From: J038 sp034437535 | Lineage (GTDB): Bacteria; Chloroflexota; Anaerolineae; Aggregatilineales; Phototrophicaceae | Reading direction: 5' to 3' | DNA length: 64,000 nt | Assembly (NCBI GenBank): GCA_034437535.1 | Contig: DAOTTZ010000108.1 | Location: forward strand, 1 to 64,000 | Shown: piece after piece, positions 8,513-17,137 of the stretch | How positions within the stretch are numbered: the stretch's first letter is position 1 | Layout of the letters: each line of letters begins with the position of its first letter | Translations under genes and position numbers: made by a program | Notes under the pieces: model-generated | Databases searched by the model: none | What the model was told of the DNA's origin: nothing | Seen by the model: the letters and a program-made list of their open reading frames with translations, nothing else

Positions 8513-9034
8513 ATGGGTTCACGAGATCAAGGGGCAGATGCCACAAAAAATCGTTGGTTGACGATACCACGCACCTTATGCTTTGTCACATATGATGATG
8601 ATATTTTGCTGATGAAACGGGCGGCGCACCGTCGGGTATTCCCCAACAAGTATAATGGGTTAGGCGGGCACATCGAGCGTCATGAGACTCCGCTGAGTGG
8701 TGCCATCCGCGAAATTCGGGAAGAAGCCGGGCTAGATGTCGAAGATGTGATCTTACGCGGCATTCATCACATTGATACCGAAGCGGAAACAGGCATTTTG
8801 TTGTTCGTCTATACAGCAACGGCCACATCACGCGACTTTATAGACCCAGGAGAAGAGGGTACTTTGCATTGGATCAAACAGAACGACGTTTTATCCCTGG
8901 AATTGGTCGAGGACTTACCGGTTATCATCCCGCAGGTTTTAAGCATGGGCGATCATGAGCCACCTTATTACGCCCATATCAGTTACGATACCCATGATAA
9001 AATTCAGATACGATTCACCGAGATCACATTATGA
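8513..9034 (+). CDS. Nudix hydrolase (MutT-like)
   Basis: A Nudix pyrophosphohydrolase that cleaves nucleoside diphosphate-linked substrates; the exact substrate is not predictable. The Nudix box is perfect: G-x5-E-x7-REIREEAGL, starting at GHIERHE. The 173 residues include N-terminal strands (TLCFVTYDDDILLMKR) and a C-terminal extension. It overlaps the next gene by 4 bases (ATGA) and so stands at the head of the long plus-strand MoxR/Bat run. A role in 8-oxo-dGTP removal is possible but unproven. Confidence 0.93.
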   Translation: MGSRDQGADATKNRWLTIPRTLCFVTYDDDILLMKRAAHRRVFPNKYNGLGGHIERHETPLSGAIREIREEAGLDVEDVILRGIHHIDTEAETGILLFVYTATATSRDFIDPGEEGTLHWIKQNDVLSLELVEDLPVIIPQVLSMGDHEPPYYAHISYDTHDKIQIRFTEITL

Positions 9035-9462
9035 CAGAGCGTTACCCTGAAATCGAATACGTCGTTGTAGAGAAAAAACGCCGGCCGCTATATCAGCGTA
9101 TTGGGTGTTTATTGATGATCCCGATCTGGCTCTTATTTGCTATTACACCGCTGGTGATGATTATATTGGCAGTTGAGGGTGACATTACCATCGAGCATGG
9201 CGGGGATGTGCCTAATAAATTTCAACATCCGTTGTTTCAACTCAAGCTGGTGATGGAAGAAGACTTTCGCGGATTGAATATCACCAATTCATCACTGTAC
9301 CGCGAAGGTGAAAACGATTTTTGCATTCAAAACAACGTCCGCTTTATTTTGTGGGAGGGAGAGGGCGACCCAGCAAGTTATTGCCAATGCTACGAACGCG
9401 ATGACCCCGACGCCGATTGGTTGTCAATCAGCTCTGAAGAGGGAAGTTGTGATGCTGGATAG
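9031..9462 (+). CDS. Small single-pass membrane protein of unknown function
   Basis: A 143-residue protein with a charged N-terminus (about 25 residues), one hydrophobic segment (IGCLLMIPIWLLFAITPL and on), and an extracytoplasmic domain of about 90 residues with several Cys (CIQ, YCQCYE, SCDAG) that could form disulfides. I recognise no family. It starts in the stop codon of the Nudix gene and overlaps the next small membrane gene by 11 bases, so it is probably co-translated with the Bat operon. Confidence 0.75.
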   Translation: MTERYPEIEYVVVEKKRRPLYQRIGCLLMIPIWLLFAITPLVMIILAVEGDITIEHGGDVPNKFQHPLFQLKLVMEEDFRGLNITNSSLYREGENDFCIQNNVRFILWEGEGDPASYCQCYERDDPDADWLSISSEEGSCDAG

Positions 9463-9736
9463 CATCTCACCGGTTATCTTAATCTGCGGTGGGATGTGTG
9501 TTTTAGGTATTGTGGTCGTTTTCGTCTTGCCATTCCTGGCAGATTTATTCAGTATCATCGCCGGGATCGTCGAGTTAAGTATTGATCTGGCGACCCTGGG
9601 GCCGGTACCGGGCTGTGGATGTGTAGTGGTATTGGGCCTGTGTGCGGGGTGTGCCGCCGGTAGTGTATGGTTGGCTGATGTGCTTTCGACCTGTAACACC
9701 GCCGATGCCGTTAACCTCTGTCGTTTTTTACCCTGA
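9452..9736 (+). CDS. Small Cys-rich membrane protein of unknown function
   Basis: A 94-residue protein starting at the ATG at 9452, which has GAGGGA 7 bases upstream; longer in-frame starts lie deep inside the preceding gene. It has two hydrophobic stretches (residues 5-30 and 55-75) and six Cys residues, including GCGC and CAGC. I recognise no family. It overlaps the preceding gene by 11 bases and ends 13 bases before the MoxR start, so it belongs to the same transcript. It may be a partner of the adjacent 143-residue Cys-bearing protein. Confidence 0.65.
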   Translation: MLDSISPVILICGGMCVLGIVVVFVLPFLADLFSIIAGIVELSIDLATLGPVPGCGCVVVLGLCAGCAAGSVWLADVLSTCNTADAVNLCRFLP

Positions 9737-9749
9737 GAGATACCTCCTG

Positions 9750-10727
9750 ATGCAAGAACGCAACGAACAAATGCAACGTGAAGCACAAATCCTGCAAGAA
9801 GTCCTGCAAACTGTCCAGCAAGTCATCGTAGGGCAATCGCGGTTGGTTAACCGGCTCATGATCGCGTTACTTTGTAACGGTCATGTTTTAATCGAAGGCG
9901 TGCCAGGGCTGGCAAAGACGCTGACGGTACGAACCCTGGCTGATACTATCCAGGCAGAATTCCGACGCATCCAATTTACACCTGATTTGCTCCCTGCCGA
10001 TCTGATCGGCACGCAGATTTATAATCCACGCAATGGTGATTTTTCTGCCCGCAAAGGGCCAATCTTTACTAACATTGTGCTGGCCGATGAGATCAACCGG
10101 GCACCGGCCAAGGTGCAATCTGCTTTGCTGGAAGCGATGGAAGAACGCCAGGTCACCCTGGGTGACGAAACACATATCCTGGCGGATCCGTTTATGGTGC
10201 TAGCAACCCAGAATCCACTGGAACAAGAAGGGACTTATCCTCTGCCAGAGGCCCAGCTTGACCGCTTCATGTTAAAGGTTCTGGTCAATTATCCAACTCG
10301 TGATGAAGAACGCATGATTATTGATCGTATGACCGGGATGCCGCCACAATCACCAGAAGCCGTTATGGCGTTAGACAATATCCGCCGCCTGCGTCAAATC
10401 GTCTCTGATATCTATGTAGATGATCGGCTTAAAGATTACGTGTTAGATATTGTCTTTGCCACACGATCTCCAGAAGGATCCCTGGCCGGACTCAAGTCCT
10501 ACATCGAAGTCGGGGCCTCGCCGCGTGCGACTATCGCACTCATCCAGGCGGCTAAGGCTTACGCCTTTTTGCGCGGGCGGGCCTTTGTAACGCCAGATGA
10601 CGTTAAATCACTCGCGCTGGAGACATTGCGGCATCGCATCGTCCTATCATTTGAAGCAGAAGCTGAAAATATTACGCCAGATCGAGTTATTTCGCAGATT
10701 CTCAGTAAGCTGGATGTCCCGCGATGA
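9750..10727 (+). CDS. MoxR-family AAA+ ATPase
   Basis: A MoxR AAA+ ATPase, a chaperone-like factor that works with VWA-domain proteins to mature or regulate envelope or metal-dependent complexes. Motifs are Walker A GVPGLAKT, Walker B VLADEINRA, and sensor TQNPLEQEGTYPLPEAQLDRF (outline). The start ATG at 9750 gives 325 residues, the usual length, with GAGAGA upstream; the longer frame would run into the preceding gene. It is followed with 4-base overlap by a DUF58 gene, the classic MoxR partner arrangement. Confidence 0.95.
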   Translation: MQERNEQMQREAQILQEVLQTVQQVIVGQSRLVNRLMIALLCNGHVLIEGVPGLAKTLTVRTLADTIQAEFRRIQFTPDLLPADLIGTQIYNPRNGDFSARKGPIFTNIVLADEINRAPAKVQSALLEAMEERQVTLGDETHILADPFMVLATQNPLEQEGTYPLPEAQLDRFMLKVLVNYPTRDEERMIIDRMTGMPPQSPEAVMALDNIRRLRQIVSDIYVDDRLKDYVLDIVFATRSPEGSLAGLKSYIEVGASPRATIALIQAAKAYAFLRGRAFVTPDDVKSLALETLRHRIVLSFEAEAENITPDRVISQILSKLDVPR

Positions 10728-11611
10728 TTACCCCGGATGTTCTACAGCGCATTCGTCAAATTGAAATTCAAACACGCCGCCTGGTCAATTCGTCGTTTGC
10801 TGGTGCGTATCATGCCGTCTTCAAAGGGCGTGGCATCACGTTTGAGTCGGTGCGCCCGTATCAACCGGGCGATGACATTCGGTCAATTGATTGGAACGTG
10901 ACCGCCCGTACCAATCAGCCGTATGTGAAGCAATATATGGAAGAACGTGAACTGACCGTGATGATTTGTGTCGATCTTAGCGCATCATGTCGCTTCGGGA
11001 CCGTTCAACGCCAGAAACGAGCGTTGGCCGCCGAGATCGGTGCTGTTTTGGCCCTTTCTGCCACGCAAAATAACGATAACGTCGGTCTGTTGACCTTTAC
11101 CGATCAGATCGAGCAGTACATCCGTCCGCGTAAAGGACGTAATCATATCTTGCGGATCATCCGGGAGTTGCTGGCCGATACCCCCACCGCGCAAGGGACA
11201 GATCTTGCGATGGCCCTGGAAACACTCAACCAGGTGTTACGGCAGGGTGCCATTATATTTTTGCTATCGGATTTCCTGGCAAGTAACACTGAATTCGAGC
11301 GGAACCTGCACATTGTCGCCCGGCGGCATGATACCATTGCAATCACGTTGCAGGATCCATTAGAGCAAGCCTGGCCGGATGTCGGACTTGTTCGGCTGGT
11401 TGACTCCGAGACTGGACAAAGCCGCTGGATTGATACACATGCACCCGGTTGGCATGATCGCTTTAAAGCCCAGTCAGATCGCTTTCGCCAGTACCAGCGC
11501 GATCTGTTCCGCCGAACAGGTGTCGATCAAATTGACTTACGGGTTGACGAAGACGTTGTGAGTGCGTTATCCAGGTTTTTTCGGTCGCACCGCCGGCGTG
11601 ATGCGCGCTGA
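10724..11611 (+). CDS. DUF58 protein (VWA-like, MoxR partner)
   Basis: A 295-residue cytoplasmic DUF58 protein. The hallmark segment GDDIRSIDWNVTARTNQPYV is present near residues 49-68, followed by a VWA-like core with the MIDAS-type DLSAS motif (in VMICVDLSASC). DUF58 proteins are the usual partners of MoxR ATPases. The start overlaps the MoxR stop (ATGA) and the stop overlaps the next start (TGATG), so translational coupling along the operon is likely. No membrane segment is visible, unlike the DUF58 protein at 38-39 kb. Confidence 0.93.
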   Translation: MITPDVLQRIRQIEIQTRRLVNSSFAGAYHAVFKGRGITFESVRPYQPGDDIRSIDWNVTARTNQPYVKQYMEERELTVMICVDLSASCRFGTVQRQKRALAAEIGAVLALSATQNNDNVGLLTFTDQIEQYIRPRKGRNHILRIIRELLADTPTAQGTDLAMALETLNQVLRQGAIIFLLSDFLASNTEFERNLHIVARRHDTIAITLQDPLEQAWPDVGLVRLVDSETGQSRWIDTHAPGWHDRFKAQSDRFRQYQRDLFRRTGVDQIDLRVDEDVVSALSRFFRSHRRRDAR

Positions 11612-12507
11612 TGTGGGTTTTCGTGCTGGTCGCTTTCATGATGACATTGGCCCAACAGGATGAAATCACCGTGACCTTACGTGCTGACACAACGACACCG
11701 CGTGTGGGCGAACCGGTGACATTTACATTGCGTGTGATGTATCCTGATTTTATCGAGATCATCCACTGGCCGGAATTACCGGATCAATGGGGTGCGTTTG
11801 AGATTATCGAGCGGGACGACATCACAACCGAACAGAACGACGATCAAATCATCCAAAGCCAAATCTTTACTGCGGTCTTGTGGCAAGTCGGGGATTTCGT
11901 CACCCCGGAGACAACGCTTGATTACCGGCGACAAGGACTGGATGAAACGCTGACTACTGTCATCCCAGATCTATTTTTCTCAGTTCCATCGATCATCCCG
12001 ACGGATGAGATCCCTCGATTACAACCAGACCGCGATCCGGTTGGATTCAGTGTCATCCCACCCTGGTTAGTGTTGATCGGCACTATTATCGCCAGCGGTG
12101 GGACTTACGTAATTGGCCGCACCTGGTGGGAAAACCATCGCACGAACAGCCGTTCAACCGCAGAAGCCCCCTCAATTGATCGGGTTCAGCAGGTGAACGT
12201 AGCAATCGAAACGGTCTTATCACAGCAAGAGGCAATTGACATTGACGATGTGCGTCAGGTATTCGAAGCGATCTGGTTTTACCTGGGTGCGCGGTTTCGG
12301 TTCAACGCTTCTGAGTCTAGCTTTAACGAGACTTTGCATCAACTGCAAAGCCGTTTGCCAAGAGAGACCTTCAAAGCATTTGAGCAGATCGTGCGTCAGT
12401 ACGAACAATTACGCTTCAGCCCAACATCAGATGATCGGCAAGCTCTCTATCGTCTGGTAACGTGGGTAGCACACTGGTTCCAGCAAGTTGAGGCTGACCA
12501 ACGCTGA
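11611..12507 (+). CDS. BatD-like/DUF4381-like exported protein
   Basis: A 298-residue protein with a short N-terminal signal-like hydrophobic segment, an extracytoplasmic beta domain beginning ITVTLRADTTTPRVGEPVTF (a pattern shared with BatD: a strand followed by a VGEPV-type turn), one membrane helix near residues 150-170 (VIPPWLVLIGTIIASGG), and a helical cytoplasmic tail. It sits between DUF58 and BatA, where many operons carry a small membrane gene. I therefore call it a short BatD-like or DUF4381-like component. The exact family is uncertain. Confidence 0.7.
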   Translation: MWVFVLVAFMMTLAQQDEITVTLRADTTTPRVGEPVTFTLRVMYPDFIEIIHWPELPDQWGAFEIIERDDITTEQNDDQIIQSQIFTAVLWQVGDFVTPETTLDYRRQGLDETLTTVIPDLFFSVPSIIPTDEIPRLQPDRDPVGFSVIPPWLVLIGTIIASGGTYVIGRTWWENHRTNSRSTAEAPSIDRVQQVNVAIETVLSQQEAIDIDDVRQVFEAIWFYLGARFRFNASESSFNETLHQLQSRLPRETFKAFEQIVRQYEQLRFSPTSDDRQALYRLVTWVAHWFQQVEADQR

Positions 12508-13475
12508 TGTTCCGGTTTGCGTTTCCAGTGGCCTTTTTGTTGATTATCGTGCTGGTGGCCTGGGGCTGGTTTTTGTTCAAGCGTCCGGCTTCATCCGGCT
12601 TCACTTACTCTGACACGCGCCTGGTGGAGACCTTGCCGGTTTCGTGGCGGGTGCGTTTGCGGCGGTTACCGGATGTTTTGCAATTCATCGCGCTGGTTAG
12701 CCTGATTATCGCCCTGGCAAGGCCGCAAAGTGGTCAGGGCGTGGAGGTCTTACGCGGCCAGGGGATTGACATCGTTCTCGTTGTCGATATTTCAACCAGT
12801 ATGCGGACGATGGATTTTGGTTTGAATAATCGTCTACAGGCGGCCAAAGATGTGATCCAGACATTTATTGCTGAGCGCGAATTTGATCCTATCGGTCTGG
12901 TCGTGTTCGCACAGGATGCCTACCAGCTTGTACCGCTCACGCTGGATTACGCTCTCTTAAGTCGTCAGGTCGGTTCAATCCAACTTATCGACGAGTTGGC
13001 TGTCCCACAAACTGATGGGACAGCTCTGGGTCTGGGGATTGCTTCTGCCGCAACCATGCTCCGTGACCGAGAATCAGCAAGCCAGGTTATCATCTTGCTG
13101 ACAGATGGTAACAACAATTTCGGCATTGATCCGTTGACTATCGCCGATGCGGCGGCGGCCCTGAGTATTCGAGTCTATACAATTGGCATGGGGCGGCCAG
13201 CGACAGACGAAACCGAGAGTCAGCAAGGTCAATTAGATGAGGCAACATTGACCAACATCGCCCAACGGACAGACGGGGCATACTTCCGTGCGACAGATAC
13301 CGAAACTCTGCAAAATGTCTACGAGCAGATTGACCGGCTCGAACGATCTGATGTTGAGCGCACGATTGTCGTTCGCTGGCAGGATCAAGCAATTTTCTGG
13401 CTTATCACCGGTCTGCTTCTTGTAATAGCAGAGCAAGTATTGCGTCAAACGATTTTCAGGGTAATTGTGATATGA
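12507..13475 (+). CDS. batA: VWA-domain membrane protein BatA
   Basis: A 322-residue membrane protein with N-terminal hydrophobic segments (residues 3-25 and 55-72), a VWA domain with a full MIDAS motif DISTS (Asp94, Ser96, Ser98), the conserved Thr/Asp stations (TDGTALG, LLTDGNN), and a C-terminal membrane helix. This matches the BatA (aerotolerance operon) layout. Its neighbours on both sides are Bat/MoxR-type genes joined by short overlaps. Known BatA proteins support envelope or oxidative stress tolerance; the exact task in this organism is unknown. Confidence 0.9.
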   Translation: MFRFAFPVAFLLIIVLVAWGWFLFKRPASSGFTYSDTRLVETLPVSWRVRLRRLPDVLQFIALVSLIIALARPQSGQGVEVLRGQGIDIVLVVDISTSMRTMDFGLNNRLQAAKDVIQTFIAEREFDPIGLVVFAQDAYQLVPLTLDYALLSRQVGSIQLIDELAVPQTDGTALGLGIASAATMLRDRESASQVIILLTDGNNNFGIDPLTIADAAAALSIRVYTIGMGRPATDETESQQGQLDEATLTNIAQRTDGAYFRATDTETLQNVYEQIDRLERSDVERTIVVRWQDQAIFWLITGLLLVIAEQVLRQTIFRVIVI

Positions 13476-15079
13476 CGTTTATCTATCCATCCGCTTTATG
13501 GTTGATCGTACTGGTGCCTATCGCGCTATCAGGTTTTGTCCTTTACAAACGGCGGACTCAAAAACGTATCGTAGCAGACCCTGCCATACTGGATCAATTC
13601 AAGCGCAGGCCAGTAAATGAGACCTGGCGGTTGATAACCTGGAGCATCGCCTTAATCGCCTTGATTATCGCGCTGGCACGCCCAATATGGGGAATCGCCG
13701 AAGAGATTATCGAAGCGGAAGGGATCGCCGTCATCGTGCTGATTGACGTCAGTCGCAGTATGGATGCCCGTGATCTAGCTCCTAGCCGGCTCGAACGTGC
13801 TAAGATTACAGTACGGCAATTATTCGAAACCGAGACCGCGGTCAACTTCGGGCTAGTCGCATTTGCTGAAAGTGCTTTCGTAGCCTTTCCCTTGACCAAC
13901 AACACACCATCTATGTTAAATGTTCTGGATTCAGTCAGTACGCAGATGATTGGTAACCAGGGTACGAATTTCAACATCGCTTTACAAACCGCGTCAGATG
14001 TCATTGATCCACGCTTTAACGCGCAAACCGCCCTCATCATACTCAGCGATGGCGAAACACATGAGCCAACCCGGCCCGGCCTGCTTTCAACTTTTTCAGA
14101 TGCCGGGATTCCCATTCACACGGTCGGGTATGGCACGTTGGATGGTAGCCCCATTCCGACGGTTGATGCCGGAAATGTCATCGGCCCGGATGGTGAGACA
14201 GTCATTACGCGGTTGGACGATACAGCTTTACAAATCATCGCCCAACAAAGCGGAGGCATTTACCGTCGGGCAGCGGAGTCCGGCATCGAAGTCGTTGACC
14301 TGCTGAACGTCATCCGTGAGATGTCAATTTCTCAAAGTGTATCCGCCAGCCAGATTCGGCGTGTAGAGCGATTCGGGATTTTCGTCTTTGTCGCCATTGT
14401 CGCTTTGCTCGCCAGCCCTATGAAGCCCCGACAATTCAGCGTGAGTCTGATGCTGGTATTGGCCGGTTGTGCTGGTCCGGTTGAAAATTATAATAATGCG
14501 GGGAACCGATCGTTTAGCTCTGGAGCTTATGCACAAGCAGTCGAAGCTTACCAGCAAGCACAGGTAGTAGAGCCTGATGAAGCGGCGAGTTACTATAATG
14601 CCGGGACAGCTTATCTGGCCGCTGATGATGTTGACCAGGCCATCGTGTTCTTAGGACAAGCTTTGTTAACGGCGGATCCTGCTCTTTTGCCTGATATTTA
14701 TTACAATCTGGGTAATGCCTATGCGGCGGTCAACCGGAACATTGACGCAATCGACGCTTATCAGAATGCTCTACGGCTACAGCCAGACGACGATGCCGCT
14801 CGATACAATCTAGAAGTCGTCACAGCACGCTTGAATCAACCGACACCGACGGCACAAATCCCGCAACCAGAGGATACCCCGCCAACCCCGACTCCAACAC
14901 CACCTGCAAACTCGATGCCAGAAGATGAGTCCGATAATCTTCCGGATGAAACAGAAGGGACGATGGATCCAGCCGCGGCTGAAGCCCTGCTAGATCGCAT
15001 CCAACAGGATCAAAATGCTTTGCAGTCTTTTATGTTCGACGTTGGCGGGGAAGGGCGAAGCGATGAAAAGGATTGGTAG
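13472..15079 (+). CDS. BatB-BatC fusion: VWA domain plus TPR domain
   Basis: A 535-residue fusion. Residues 1-315 are a BatB-type protein: two N-terminal membrane helices, a VWA domain with MIDAS DVSRS (Asp92, Ser94, Ser96), and a C-terminal membrane helix. Residues 317-460 look like a separate BatC: MKPRQFSVSLMLVLAGC is a good lipoprotein signal with lipobox LAGC (Cys333), followed by three TPR units (AYAQAVEAYQQA, VDQAIVFLGQA, NIDAIDAYQNAL). A Pro/Thr linker and an acidic tail follow. BatB and BatC are normally separate genes. No RBS is visible before the internal Met317 codon (14420), so internal initiation seems unlikely. It overlaps batA by 4 bases and batD by 17. Confidence 0.9.
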   Translation: MTFIYPSALWLIVLVPIALSGFVLYKRRTQKRIVADPAILDQFKRRPVNETWRLITWSIALIALIIALARPIWGIAEEIIEAEGIAVIVLIDVSRSMDARDLAPSRLERAKITVRQLFETETAVNFGLVAFAESAFVAFPLTNNTPSMLNVLDSVSTQMIGNQGTNFNIALQTASDVIDPRFNAQTALIILSDGETHEPTRPGLLSTFSDAGIPIHTVGYGTLDGSPIPTVDAGNVIGPDGETVITRLDDTALQIIAQQSGGIYRRAAESGIEVVDLLNVIREMSISQSVSASQIRRVERFGIFVFVAIVALLASPMKPRQFSVSLMLVLAGCAGPVENYNNAGNRSFSSGAYAQAVEAYQQAQVVEPDEAASYYNAGTAYLAADDVDQAIVFLGQALLTADPALLPDIYYNLGNAYAAVNRNIDAIDAYQNALRLQPDDDAARYNLEVVTARLNQPTPTAQIPQPEDTPPTPTPTPPANSMPEDESDNLPDETEGTMDPAAAEALLDRIQQDQNALQSFMFDVGGEGRSDEKDW

Positions 15080-16403
15080 CCTGCTGATCGCGCTTTTGCT
15101 GATAGCCGGTGGAACCAGCCAAGCACAGGAAGATTTCAGTGGTGAGAGCGATTTTTTCATCACGACCTGGGTCAGCAACCCCCAACCATTCGTTGGTGAA
15201 AAGATTTTATATCACACGCGATATTATGCTTATCTGCCGGATCGTCTCGAAACACCCAACCCGGTTGATTTTCCCGTCTTTCGCAATGTCTGGCGCGGGG
15301 AAACCATCAGTGAACCAGCACGTAACGTGCAAATCGGCGGGGTACAGTACACACAATACGAGTTCATTACCGAATTGACTCCGCTTCAGCCTGGGACCTT
15401 GATCATACCGGAAGCCATATTATCCCTGGAAGAAGATGTCTTTTTCGAGCGCGAACAATTTGCATCAAACCGGGTTTTTATCGACGTGCAAGCCTTACCA
15501 CAACCGCCACCAGATCGATTTACCGACTCTGTTGGTCAATACCGGCTCAACAATGCCTTCGTCAGCGCGACACAGGTACAACTGGGCGAACCTATCACCC
15601 TGACAATCGACATTACCGGCAGTGGGACATTCGAAATTCTGAATCCGCCGCGTTTGCAAGTGGGCGATGCCTGGCGCGTTGTCGGAAGACCCGCACAAGA
15701 TTTACGTCGAGCAGATAATCAATTTGGTCTACAATTCACCCAACAGTTGATCGTCGAATGGGTGCTGGTTCCACAACAAACTGGTGAATTAACTGTTCCA
15801 CCGCAGACCTGGGTTTACTTTGACCCACAGGCAGAAGCCTATGTGCAAGAACAAACATCTGCATTTAATATCAGTGTCTTTCCTGGCGTGGATGGTGTCG
15901 AACAACTCGACATCGACTCTGCGCTGATTCAACCACCGCAAATCGTCCTCAAACCGGCGGATGCAAGCTTTCAATCACGCCCGCGTGTATCGCTTGTGTT
16001 CTGGTTGTTATGGTCGATTCCGCCGTTGGGGGCCATTATGGTCATCGGATACCGGGTTTATCGTTCTCGGCAAGAACAACACCGGGTTCACAGACGCCGC
16101 CAGACAGCCCTCAAACGCGCTTTAAGCCGTTTAGATGCTACCGACGACCATTCCCAAATCTTGAGCATTTTACGAGCTTACATCGCAGATCTGACAAATC
16201 AGCCCAATCATGCGTTGCCATTCGTCAACCTGGCCTCAAGTGCTCCGGTTGATGAAGCCTTGCGTACCCGGTTTGACCGTCAGATTCAAATGATACTGGC
16301 CCATGAGTATAACCCCAGTGATGCTGATCTGACATCGGCTGATAAAAAGCGACTCAAGCAGATCTTACGCGAGATCAACCATAAGCAGAAAGCGGTCACC
16401 TAA
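15063..16403 (+). CDS. batD: BatD-like exported/membrane protein
   Basis: A 446-residue protein with a clear signal peptide (residues 1-22, ending near TSQAQ), a long extracytoplasmic beta-rich region containing the BatD-type repeats (DFFITTWVSNPQPFVGEKIL; NAFVSATQVQLGEPITLTID), a membrane helix near residue 325 (VFWLLWSIPPLGAIMVIGY), and a basic cytoplasmic tail. I chose the ATG at 15063 because it starts at the signal peptide and has GAAGGG upstream. An upstream in-frame ATG lies inside the BatB-BatC gene. It is the second BatD-like gene in this operon, and the next gene follows with TAATG coupling. Confidence 0.88.
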   Translation: MKRIGSLLIALLLIAGGTSQAQEDFSGESDFFITTWVSNPQPFVGEKILYHTRYYAYLPDRLETPNPVDFPVFRNVWRGETISEPARNVQIGGVQYTQYEFITELTPLQPGTLIIPEAILSLEEDVFFEREQFASNRVFIDVQALPQPPPDRFTDSVGQYRLNNAFVSATQVQLGEPITLTIDITGSGTFEILNPPRLQVGDAWRVVGRPAQDLRRADNQFGLQFTQQLIVEWVLVPQQTGELTVPPQTWVYFDPQAEAYVQEQTSAFNISVFPGVDGVEQLDIDSALIQPPQIVLKPADASFQSRPRVSLVFWLLWSIPPLGAIMVIGYRVYRSRQEQHRVHRRRQTALKRALSRLDATDDHSQILSILRAYIADLTNQPNHALPFVNLASSAPVDEALRTRFDRQIQMILAHEYNPSDADLTSADKKRLKQILREINHKQKAVT

Positions 16404-17137
16404 TGCAGTGGATATTCATTATTTTGTTGGCTCTGGCGCAAAATCAAAATATTGAACGGCTCGATGATGCCACTGATGCTTACCAGCGTGCAGAGTATGA
16501 TCGGGCGATTGCGTTATATACCGATGCTATCGAAAGCGGTATACAGAACGACAGCCTTTACTTTAATCTGGCATCTGCTTACTTCCAGCAAGAAGATTAT
16601 GGCAATGCGCTGGTGTGGTATCTACGCGCACATGCACTGGCCCCACGCGATACCCAGACCAACGAGATGATCTCGCGCATTCGCGCCCTGCGTGCTGATT
16701 ATCAGACGACGCCGGCCCATTGGGCAGATTATCTCGCAGATCTGACAATCAACGTCTTGACCGAGGTCGAACTGGGTCTGTTAGCGTTCTTCAATTGGTT
16801 GATCTGGTTTATGCTAATATCTGTAGCCTATTATCGGCGATCCACGACTATGCGTGCCGCTTTGCTCATTGTCACCATCACAACATTGGTCACCGTTGGC
16901 TTGTTCGGGAGTCGATTATATACAGACAAGGCACGACCGCGTGCGGTCATCACGACACTACAAGCTGAGGTGACCAGTGGGCCAGGCAACGATTACCCGG
17001 TGATCGAAGCGATTTACAGCGGGGCAGAGGTTCGTATCCTACAGACTGATGGCAGTTATGCGCGTTTCGTCACGCCGGATAATCGTCAGGGGTGGATCTC
17101 ACGGTTGGATTATACACTCGTCAACGTAATTCCGTGA
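16403..17137 (+). CDS. batE: BatE-like protein: TPR, two membrane helices, SH3-like domain
   Basis: A 244-residue protein with a signal-like N-terminus, two or three TPR units (residues 20-95; YDRAIALYTDAIESG and NALVWYLRAHALAP), two membrane helices (about 125-175), and a C-terminal SH3b-like domain (residues 180-240; VTSGPGNDYPVIEAIYSGAEV with a terminal GWISR). This TPR-TM-SH3 order is that of BatE. It closes the MoxR-Bat operon and overlaps the convergent sucD gene by 17 bases at the 3' ends. Confidence 0.87.
   Translation: MQWIFIILLALAQNQNIERLDDATDAYQRAEYDRAIALYTDAIESGIQNDSLYFNLASAYFQQEDYGNALVWYLRAHALAPRDTQTNEMISRIRALRADYQTTPAHWADYLADLTINVLTEVELGLLAFFNWLIWFMLISVAYYRRSTTMRAALLIVTITTLVTVGLFGSRLYTDKARPRAVITTLQAEVTSGPGNDYPVIEAIYSGAEVRILQTDGSYARFVTPDNRQGWISRLDYTLVNVIP

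Noticed and set aside
9642..9749. Upstream in-frame extension of MoxR
   Set aside because: It lies within the preceding small membrane gene and the family start begins at the ATG at 9750.
14420..15079. Separate BatC gene starting at the internal ATG
   Set aside because: No RBS and no stop between the BatB part and this ATG; I keep one fused gene but note the lipobox as a finding.
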